A stretch of 8,887 nucleotides of DNA from Pseudomonadota bacterium (GTDB lineage Bacteria > Pseudomonadota > Alphaproteobacteria > Sphingomonadales > Sphingomonadaceae), in the NCBI GenBank assembly GCA_023422695.1, contig JAFAGN010000198.1, positions 1-8,887 on the forward strand, read 5' to 3'. The notes beneath the pieces were generated by a model. That model saw only the letters and a list, made by a program, of their open reading frames with translations, made no database searches and had not been told where the DNA came from. Numbering within the stretch: the stretch's first letter is position 1; the number at the start of each line of letters is the position of its first letter. This document shows positions 1-5,178 of this stretch, in pieces. The position numbers and the translations under genes are program-made.

Positions 1-27
1 CCCCATCGCTGCGCGACAGGGAGGATC
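1..27. repeat. Partial copy (right end) of a GATCCTCCC-ended repeat element
   Basis: These bases match the right end of the element at 1663-1815. They comprise CCCC, A, a TCGC/GCGA stem (6-9 with 13-16) around a TGC loop, CA, then GGGAGGATC at 19-27. The equivalent stem in the other copy (1794-1804) is TGGC/GCCA, so one base pair is swapped while pairing is kept. The rest of this copy lies outside the window. It sits 36 bp beyond the stop codon of the EmrB gene and could form a hairpin at the 3' end of that transcript. No T-run is visible for that strand, so I do not call it a terminator. Confidence 0.65.
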
Positions 28-63
28 GTCAAGAGCCGCTCACCACCCCCAAACCACCATCCC

Positions 64-1653
64 CTAATGCCCCATATCCGCCGCCGACGCCTTGGACGCA
101 CCCGCCCCCGGCGGGCGTAGCAACAGCACCAGCGGTACTGCGGCCAGCGTCATCCACATCATCGCCCAGAAATCGTCGATATAGGCGACCATCGCCGCCT
201 GCCGGTTGATCTCGGCATTGACCATCGCCAGTGCGGTTTCGCCCGCGATCCCAAAGCGGTCGGCGGTCGACGGGTCGATCACGCTGACCGAACTGCTCGT
301 GACATGCGCCGCCAGGTCGGCGTGGCTGGTCTGGATATTCGACCCGAGCAAGGTGGTGACGATCGAGATGCCGATCGACGCGCCCAAGCTACGGAACAGG
401 TTGAGCAGGCTCGATCCGTCGGTGCGGAACTGCGGCGCGATCGTTGCGAACGCCATGGTGTTGAGCGGGATGAAGATCAGCCCCATGCCCAGCCCCTGCA
501 CCAGCCCGCTGACGATCACCGGTTCCATTCCCATGTTCAGCGACCAGTGGCTCATCTGCCACAGCGAAAAGGCGGCGATGGCCAGGCCGGTGCCGACTAG
601 CCAGCGTGGATCGACCTTACCCAGCAGGCGCCCGGCGACCGCCATGCTCATTAAGATGCCGATGCCGCGCACCGCCAGCGCCAGCCCGGTGTCGATCACC
701 GGCCACCCGAACAGGTTCTGCAGCATCGGCGGCAACAGCGCCATCGACGCGAACATCACGACGCCGACCACGACCATGAACCCCATCGCGGTGACCAGAT
801 TGCGGTCGGTCAGCATCGCGCGGCTGAACAGCGGCGCGCGCGCCGTAAACATATGCACCACGAACATCCACAGGCACGCGATCGCGACGCCGCACTCGAT
901 CCAGATTTCCACGCTTTCGAACCAGTCGGCATGGGCGCCGCGGTCGAGCATCAGTTGCAGCGCGGCCAGCCCCAGCGCGAGCATCGAAAAGCCGAACAGG
1001 TCGAACCGGCGGTCGGTCTTGCGCGTCGCGGGCAGCAGCGCCCACATCAGCGCCAGCGTGAGCAGCCCGAACGGCAGGTTGACGTAAAACACCCAGCGCC
1101 AGCTCGCCTGTTCGGTCAGCCAGCCGCCGAGGACGGGGCCGACGATCGGCCCGATCATGATCCCCATGCCCCAGATCGACATCGCGCGCGCGTGGCGTTC
1201 GGGCGGATTGATGTCGAGCATCACGGCCTGCGACAGCGGGCCGATAAAGGCGGCGAACACCCCCTGCAAAAAGCGAAAGGCGACCATCTGTTCCAGCGAC
1301 TGCGCCGCGCCGCACGCCATCGACGCGACGATGAACCCGAAAATCGCGATCAGGAACAATTCGCGCCGCCCGATGCGGTCGGCCAGCCAGCCGGTGATCG
1401 GCATCGCCACCGCGCTCGCCAGGATGTAGCTGGTCAGCACCCACGTCACCGTCTCGCTCGTCGCGCCCAGCGCCGATTGCATATGCGGGATGGCGACATT
1501 GGCGATCGTCGTATCCAGGATCTGCATGATCGACGCCCCCATGACCGCGACCGTCAGCAGCGCGCGATGCCGCACGCGCGCGTGCAGCGGGACGCTGTCG
1601 TCGGCGGGCAGCGCGGTGGCGGCAGGACGGCGGGGGAGCGAGCGGGAGGCCAT
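64..1653 (-). CDS. emrB: DHA2-family (EmrB/QacA type) multidrug MFS antiporter
   Basis: This is a 529-residue inner-membrane drug/H+ antiporter of the 14-helix DHA2 branch of the major facilitator superfamily, the pump subunit that works with the adjacent EmrA-type adaptor. Visible signatures are ILDTTIANVAIP (about residues 45-56, with the family Asp47 in helix 1), motif A GWLADRIGRRELFL (88-101), and motif C GPIVGPVLGGW followed by WRWVFYVNLPFG (168-196). Many further hydrophobic segments follow, and the length is normal for the family. The ATG at 1653 is chosen because the family's conserved region starts soon after it and a GGGGAGGA Shine-Dalgarno stretch lies about 11-12 nt upstream. The open frame continues 85 codons further upstream, but that part is translated repeat DNA. 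It is downstream of, and probably cotranscribed with, the MarR and EmrA genes despite a 294-bp gap. The substrate cannot be read from the sequence. Confidence 0.93.
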   Translation of the reverse strand: MASRSLPRRPAATALPADDSVPLHARVRHRALLTVAVMGASIMQILDTTIANVAIPHMQSALGATSETVTWVLTSYILASAVAMPITGWLADRIGRRELFLIAIFGFIVASMACGAAQSLEQMVAFRFLQGVFAAFIGPLSQAVMLDINPPERHARAMSIWGMGIMIGPIVGPVLGGWLTEQASWRWVFYVNLPFGLLTLALMWALLPATRKTDRRFDLFGFSMLALGLAALQLMLDRGAHADWFESVEIWIECGVAIACLWMFVVHMFTARAPLFSRAMLTDRNLVTAMGFMVVVGVVMFASMALLPPMLQNLFGWPVIDTGLALAVRGIGILMSMAVAGRLLGKVDPRWLVGTGLAIAAFSLWQMSHWSLNMGMEPVIVSGLVQGLGMGLIFIPLNTMAFATIAPQFRTDGSSLLNLFRSLGASIGISIVTTLLGSNIQTSHADLAAHVTSSSVSVIDPSTADRFGIAGETALAMVNAEINRQAAMVAYIDDFWAMMWMTLAAVPLVLLLRPPGAGASKASAADMGH

Positions 1654-1662
1654 GCTAGGAAA

Positions 1663-1815
1663 GATCCTCCCCATCGCGAAGCGAAGGGGAGGGGGACCGC
1701 CCGCGAAGCGGGTGGTGGAGGGGTAATGCGGCCTTGCGCGGACGCTCGACGAAGCAGACCCCTCCGTCAGCGCTTCGCGCTGCCACCTCCCCATGGCTTC
1801 GCCACAGGGAGGATC
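1663..1815. repeat. MITE-like palindromic repeat element, 153 bp, with GATCCTCCC/GGGAGGATC ends
   Basis: The element has inverted ends GATCCTCCC (1663-1671) and GGGAGGATC (1807-1815) and near two-fold symmetry. Hairpin 1 pairs CCTCCCC (1666-1672) with GGGGAGG (1686-1692) and contains TCGC-GAA-GCGA. Hairpin 2 spans 1696-1716 around CCCGC-GAA-GCGGG. An 8-bp arm GGAGGGGT (1717-1724) pairs with ACCCCTCC (1758-1765). Hairpin 3 is CAGCGC-TTC-GCGCTG (1768-1782). Hairpin 4 pairs CCTCCC (1786-1791) with GGGAGG (1807-1812) around TGGC-TTC-GCCA. The spacer 1725-1757 shows nothing recognisable. There is no transposase and no clear target duplication. It lies between emrA and emrB, and its left end overlaps the probable ribosome binding site of emrB. 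A partial copy occurs at 1-27. Confidence 0.75.
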
Positions 1816-1828
1816 GGTCAAACCAATA

Positions 1829-1914
1829 CCGTTCGCCCTGAGCTTGTCGAAGGGCCGTTCTTTCTTTCGACGTTGAAGAGAAGAACGGTGCTTCGACAAG
1901 CTCAGCACGAACGG
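1829..1914. repeat. REP-like inverted repeat pair (two 34-bp arms, 18-bp loop)
   Basis: The left arm (1829-1862) and the right arm (1881-1914) are reverse complements at 30 of 34 positions. Each arm has its own small hairpin around the core GAGCTTGTCGAAG. The four differences are paired: the left arm has CC (1836-1837) opposite GG (1852-1853), and the reverse complement of the right arm has TG opposite CA, so pairing inside each arm is kept. Repeats with this core are, to my knowledge, common between genes in sphingomonads. Transcribed from the minus strand, it would fold into a long stem between emrA and emrB and could protect or terminate part of the message. No T-run is present to support intrinsic termination. 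Confidence 0.8.
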
Positions 1915-1947
1915 GTTTTGAGGAGTTCCGAAGATAGACGGCCACCT

Positions 1948-3066
1948 CTACTTCCTCGTCACCGCACCGCCGCCGGTAAACACCCGCACCTCCGCCGACA
2001 GCCCGGCGATCATCTCGCGCGACGGTTTCTCGTCGAACGCGATCCGCACCGGTACTCGCTGCGTCACCTTGACCCAGTTGCCCGTGGCATTCTGCGCCGG
2101 CAGCACCGAAAACTCGCTGCCCGTGCCCGCGCCGATCGTCAGCACATGGCCGCGCACCTTCAGCCCCGGATAGGCGTCGAACGTCACTTCGGCGCGCTGG
2201 CCGACGCGCATGTTGGCGAGGTCGGTTTCCTTGAAATTCGCCTCGACCCACGGGTGCGCGGTGTCGACCAAAGTCACCGCGGGCAGCCCCGCGACCATCA
2301 TCTGACCGATCTGCAACCGGTCCGATTGCGCAACGCGTCCGGGGCTTGGGGCGCGGACGGTGGTGCGCGCCAGGTTCACTTGCGCCTGCGAGCGCTGGAC
2401 GCGCGCGGCCTCGACCTGCGGGTTCACTCCGCTCGCCGGACCTGCGGCCAGCTTGGTGCGCGCCTCGGCAGCGGCAGCTTCGGCCTGCCGCACCCGCTCG
2501 CGTGCCTGCGCCACCGCATGGCGCGACGCGTCATAGGCGGCGCGGGTCGTAAAGCCCTTTTCCATCAGCGCCGCCTGCCGCTCGAAATTGACCTGGGCAA
2601 AGGCGACATCCTCGCGCGCCGCCGCGATATCGACGCTCGACGTGCGGGCGCTCGCCGACAGATTGCCGACCTCGACCTGCGCGGCGTCGATCGCTGCGGT
2701 CGCCTGCGCCACGTTCAGCGCATAGGGTTCGCCGTCGATCCGGAACAGCAATTGCCCCGCCGCGACCTGCTGCCCGTCGCGCACGGCAACTTCGGTGATC
2801 CGTCCGCCCACTTCGGCGGCAACCGACACTTTGTCCATCTGGACATAGGCGTTGTCGGTCGACACCGACCCGCCGCTGGTCAGCCAATAATATCCGCCCG
2901 CCGCGATCAGCACCGCGGGCAGGCCGAACATCAGCAGGCGCGTGCGCCATTTCGGCGCATCCTTGGCCATCGGCGTCGCCGCCGCGCTGGCGGGGGGCAG
3001 CGGGTCGGCTCGCGGTGCGGCTTTCGCGTCGTCGCTCGGCGGGCGGGTGGGGGAGAGCTGGTCCAT
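1948..3066 (-). CDS. emrA: EmrA/HlyD-family membrane fusion protein of a multidrug efflux pump
   Basis: This 372-residue periplasmic adaptor links an inner-membrane EmrB-type antiporter to an outer-membrane channel. It has a proline/alanine-rich cytoplasmic N-terminus, one membrane anchor (about residues 44-62), and the STDNAYVQMD segment (69-78). A first lipoyl half follows (GRITEVAVRDGQQVAAGQLL, 88-107), then an alanine-rich coiled-coil hairpin (about 115-205) and a second lipoyl half (235-268). NFKETDL (277-283) and NWVKVTQRVPVRI (330-342) are typical of EmrA. The ATG at 3066 overlaps the TGA of the MarR gene as TGATG, which implies translational coupling, and a purine-rich GAAGAAGAGG lies just upstream. 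An in-frame ATG at 3093 would add nine residues and is less likely. The gene ends 294 bp before emrB, an unusually wide gap for such a pair. Confidence 0.93.
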   Translation of the reverse strand: MDQLSPTRPPSDDAKAAPRADPLPPASAAATPMAKDAPKWRTRLLMFGLPAVLIAAGGYYWLTSGGSVSTDNAYVQMDKVSVAAEVGGRITEVAVRDGQQVAAGQLLFRIDGEPYALNVAQATAAIDAAQVEVGNLSASARTSSVDIAAAREDVAFAQVNFERQAALMEKGFTTRAAYDASRHAVAQARERVRQAEAAAAEARTKLAAGPASGVNPQVEAARVQRSQAQVNLARTTVRAPSPGRVAQSDRLQIGQMMVAGLPAVTLVDTAHPWVEANFKETDLANMRVGQRAEVTFDAYPGLKVRGHVLTIGAGTGSEFSVLPAQNATGNWVKVTQRVPVRIAFDEKPSREMIAGLSAEVRVFTGGGAVTRK

Positions 3067-3512
3067 CAGGCGGCCTCTTCTTCTTTCAAACATTCACGGC
3101 GCGACAGATTGGCGCGGACGCGTTCGACCAGCGCCGCCAATTGCTCGCGCTCGGCGGCGGTCAGCCCCTCGGTCGCTTCGGCGTTCAAGGCGTCGGTGGT
3201 GGCGCGCATTGCGGTCAGCAGGTCATCGGCGCCGGGCGCCAGATAGAGCAGCCAGGCGCGGCGGTCGCTCGGGTCGGCGCGGCGCTCGACCAGCCCCGCC
3301 TCCTCCAGCCGGTCGATCATCCGCGACAGGGTGATCGGCTCGACCTCGATCAGCTCGGCGAGCGGCCCCTGCCGGATGCCCTCGTGGCGGCGCAGATAGA
3401 TGAGCAGCCGCCATTGCAACGCGGTGATGCCGCTGTCGCGGGTGCGCGCGTTGAATGCGCGGCGAAACAGCCGCGCGGTGTCGTTCAGCAGGAATCCAAT
3501 CGTATCACTCAT
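3066..3512 (-). CDS. MarR-family transcriptional repressor of the efflux operon
   Basis: This is a 148-residue winged-helix regulator of MarR type. The DNA-binding part spans about residues 30-95: ITALQWRLLIYLRRHEG, then recognition helix VEPITLSRMIDRLEEAGLVER (about 57-77), then the wing with the family signature DPSDRRAW (80-87). Flanking helices give the dimer interface. It is the first gene of an operon with emrA and emrB, an arrangement typical of MarR regulators that control their own pump and respond to a small ligand; the ligand is unknown. The frame stays open 43 codons upstream of 3512, but that part crosses the predicted promoter and operator and has no family similarity. The chosen ATG has no Shine-Dalgarno, and the predicted -10 ends about 8 nt before it, so the message may be leaderless. 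Confidence 0.92.
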   Translation of the reverse strand: MSDTIGFLLNDTARLFRRAFNARTRDSGITALQWRLLIYLRRHEGIRQGPLAELIEVEPITLSRMIDRLEEAGLVERRADPSDRRAWLLYLAPGADDLLTAMRATTDALNAEATEGLTAAEREQLAALVERVRANLSRRECLKEEEAA

Positions 3513-3519
3513 GGCATGC

Positions 3520-3548
3520 GATATAATAGCAATTGCTACTAATCGCAA
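3520..3548 (-). promoter_or_regulatory. Predicted promoter of the marR-emrA-emrB operon
   Basis: Read on the minus strand, TTGCGA (3548-3543) is followed after 17 nt by TATATC (3525-3520), a plausible sigma-70-type pair. Transcription would start around 3513-3512, at or next to the ATG at 3512. On the plus strand the same region holds a perfect TATAAT at 3522-3527, which could be the -10 for the divergent isomerase gene, though no good -35 is visible at the right distance. This is a prediction from sequence only. Confidence 0.5.
3527..3538. promoter_or_regulatory. Probable MarR operator (perfect 12-bp palindrome)
   Basis: TAGCAATTGCTA is a perfect palindrome that extends to an 18-bp imperfect one (3524-3541). 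It lies 14 bp upstream of the marR start, between the predicted -35 and -10 of that promoter. Palindromes with a central CAATTG are common MarR-family operators. Binding here would block the efflux operon promoter and could also affect the divergent TATAAT at 3522-3527. Confidence 0.7.
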
Positions 3549-3658
3549 GCTACGGCACGCTACGCGGCACTTTCGCCAACTTCGGCAAATCGCTCCACCT
3601 CGGAGGCAATTCCCCCGACAATGCTTGCAAAGTGGCGTCATTTCCGCAGGATGGCGTC

Positions 3659-4306
3659 ATGACCATGACCGCAGACCTCTTCTGGTCCTTCCGCTCGCCC
3701 TATTCCTATCTCGCCATCGCCCGCTACCGCGCGCTCGCCGCCAGTCACGACCTGTCGATCAACCTTCGTCCCGTCTATCCGCTCGCGATCCGCCAGCCCG
3801 ATTTTTTCGAGCGCAACCATCCCAATTGGCTGAGCTACACGATGCGCGACATGATCCGGGTCGCGCAGTTTCACGGCATCCCCTTCGGCCCGCCGCGCCC
3901 CGACCCGATCGTGCAGGACATCATGACCCGCGCGATTGCCGCCGAGCAGCCGTATATCTATCGCCTGACCCGGCTGGGGCAGGCGGCGTCGCGACGCGGC
4001 AAGAGCCTGGCGTTCGCGCATGAAGCGGCGCAGCTGATCTGGGGCGGCGCGCGCGACTGGCATCTGGGCGACCATCTGGCGGGCGCGGCGCAGCGCGCCG
4101 GGCTCGATCTCGCCGAACTCGACGCCGAAGCCGAAAAGGATGCCCAGACGCTCGACAATGAAATCGCTGCCAACCAAATCGCGCTGGAGATGGCCGGGCA
4201 TTGGGGGGTGCCTACTTTGGTGTTCGAGGGCGAGCCATTCTTCGGACAGGACCGCATCGAAATGGCGAAGTGGCGCATGGAGCAAAAGGGGCTGCGGCCG
4301 CGCTGA
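3659..4306 (+). CDS. 2-hydroxychromene-2-carboxylate isomerase family protein (DsbA-like thioredoxin fold)
   Basis: This 215-residue protein belongs to the DsbA-fold group that includes 2-hydroxychromene-2-carboxylate isomerase and kappa-class glutathione transferases. The N-terminus has FWSFRSPYSYLA (8-19), where the Ser13-Pro14-Tyr15 segment matches the family's active-site and glutathione-binding position. The C-terminus has WGVPTLVFEGEPFFGQDR (182-199) with the characteristic cis-proline region (Pro185). There is no CxxC, so it is not a thiol oxidoreductase. Named members isomerise a naphthalene catabolic intermediate; no other aromatic pathway gene is visible, so the true substrate is unknown. 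The ATG at 3659 has AGGA at 3648-3651 and matches the usual N-terminus; an in-frame ATG at 3665 is possible. It is divergent from the MarR operon and 42 bp ahead of the alpha/beta hydrolase gene. Confidence 0.85.
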   Translation: MTMTADLFWSFRSPYSYLAIARYRALAASHDLSINLRPVYPLAIRQPDFFERNHPNWLSYTMRDMIRVAQFHGIPFGPPRPDPIVQDIMTRAIAAEQPYIYRLTRLGQAASRRGKSLAFAHEAAQLIWGGARDWHLGDHLAGAAQRAGLDLAELDAEAEKDAQTLDNEIAANQIALEMAGHWGVPTLVFEGEPFFGQDRIEMAKWRMEQKGLRPR

Positions 4307-4348
4307 ACGGCCTTGCCCAATTGCCCGCCGCGCGGGCATAGCCCGGAC

Positions 4349-5101
4349 ATGACGATCGAACCCCAATATTTCGAGGCGCGCGACGGCGTGCGGCTGGCGT
4401 GGCGTGAAACGGGCGAGGGCAGACCGCTGATCCTGCTCCATGGTCTGTTCTCGAGCGGCGAGGTTAACTGGATCAAGTTCGGCACCGCGGCGCGCATCGC
4501 TGCCGAGGGCTACCGCGTCATCATGCCCGACCTGCGCGTCCATGGATCGAGCGAGGCGCCGCACGACGCGGAGCATTATCCGCCCGACGTGCTGGTGCGC
4601 GATCTCGAGAATCTTGTCGCGCATCTTGGGCTCACCGACTTCGACCTCGGCGGCTTTTCGCTCGGCGCGCGGACCAGCGTGCGTGCGGTGGTTGCGGGTA
4701 TGAAGCCCCGGCGCCTGATCCTGGGCGGTATGGGGCTCGCCGGGCTCGCGGGCTGGCAGCGGCGCGGGGCGTTCTTCCAGCGCGCGATCGCCGAATATGA
4801 AACCGCGAAACGCGGCGATGACACCTGGCTGTCGATCCAGTTCATGAAGACGATGAAGGTCGATCGCATCGCGGCAGGTCATTTGCTCGACAGCTTCACC
4901 GACACCCCGCCCGAAGCTCTGGCGGCGCTGACCATGCCGGTGCTGGTGGTGTGCGGCGCCGACGATCAGGACAATGGGTCAGCGCCCGAACTCGTCGCTG
5001 CGCTCGCCGACGCGCAGCTCGCGACGATTCCCGGCACCCATATGTCGAGCGTGACCCAGCCCGAACTCGGCGAGGCCATCGCGGCGTTCCTGACCGCTTG
5101 A
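4349..5101 (+). CDS. Alpha/beta-fold hydrolase
   Basis: This is a 250-residue single-domain alpha/beta hydrolase. The first strand ends in LILLHGLFSSG with the oxyanion-hole HG (31-32). The nucleophile elbow is GFSLGA with Ser104. The acid is probably Asp206 in CGADDQD, and the catalytic His231 lies in PGTHMSS near the C-terminus, so the triad looks complete. A short cap region lies between (about 130-185). The sequence cannot separate esterase, lactonase or other activity. The ATG at 4349 is selected because the family region (YFEARDGVRLAW) begins directly after it; a TTG at 4313 would add 12 unlikely residues. The Shine-Dalgarno is weak, so translation may depend on read-through from the upstream gene, with which it is probably cotranscribed. 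Confidence 0.88.
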   Translation: MTIEPQYFEARDGVRLAWRETGEGRPLILLHGLFSSGEVNWIKFGTAARIAAEGYRVIMPDLRVHGSSEAPHDAEHYPPDVLVRDLENLVAHLGLTDFDLGGFSLGARTSVRAVVAGMKPRRLILGGMGLAGLAGWQRRGAFFQRAIAEYETAKRGDDTWLSIQFMKTMKVDRIAAGHLLDSFTDTPPEALAALTMPVLVVCGADDQDNGSAPELVAALADAQLATIPGTHMSSVTQPELGEAIAAFLTA

Positions 5102-5178
5102 CCGCGCCGCCGCTGCGGTCCAAGTTTCCGCCATCGCGCCGCAGAGCGCCTTCAAACTCGTCCAGAGGATCGCACCCC

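Noticed and set aside
1654..1908. An 85-residue N-terminal extension of the EmrB protein
   Set aside because: It is translated repeat DNA, and the antiporter family begins near the ATG at 1653.
853..3246. A 797-codon open frame on the plus strand opposite emrB and emrA
   Set aside because: It is Arg/His/Gln-rich low-complexity protein with no family features, is antisense to two clear genes, and crosses both repeats. It is an open frame produced by GC-rich codon use on the opposite strand.
3513..3641. A 43-residue N-terminal extension of the MarR protein
   Set aside because: It crosses the predicted promoter and operator and has no similarity to MarR N-termini.
3633..3660. 9-bp direct repeat TGGCGTCAT (3633-3641 and 3652-3660) before the isomerase start
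   Set aside because: It is short, has only two copies, and has no partner site elsewhere in the window; probably chance or a small local duplication.
4323..4337. GC hairpin between the isomerase and hydrolase genes as a terminator
   Set aside because: There is no T-run after it and the stem is only 6 bp, so termination is not supported.
3638..4882. A 414-codon minus-strand frame opposite the isomerase and hydrolase genes
   Set aside because: It shows no recognisable domain, and both plus-strand genes have complete motifs; this is an antisense shadow.
4951..5178. Upstream extension of the M2 peptidase frame
   Set aside because: It overlaps the end of the hydrolase gene and would bury the clear signal peptide that begins at 5179.
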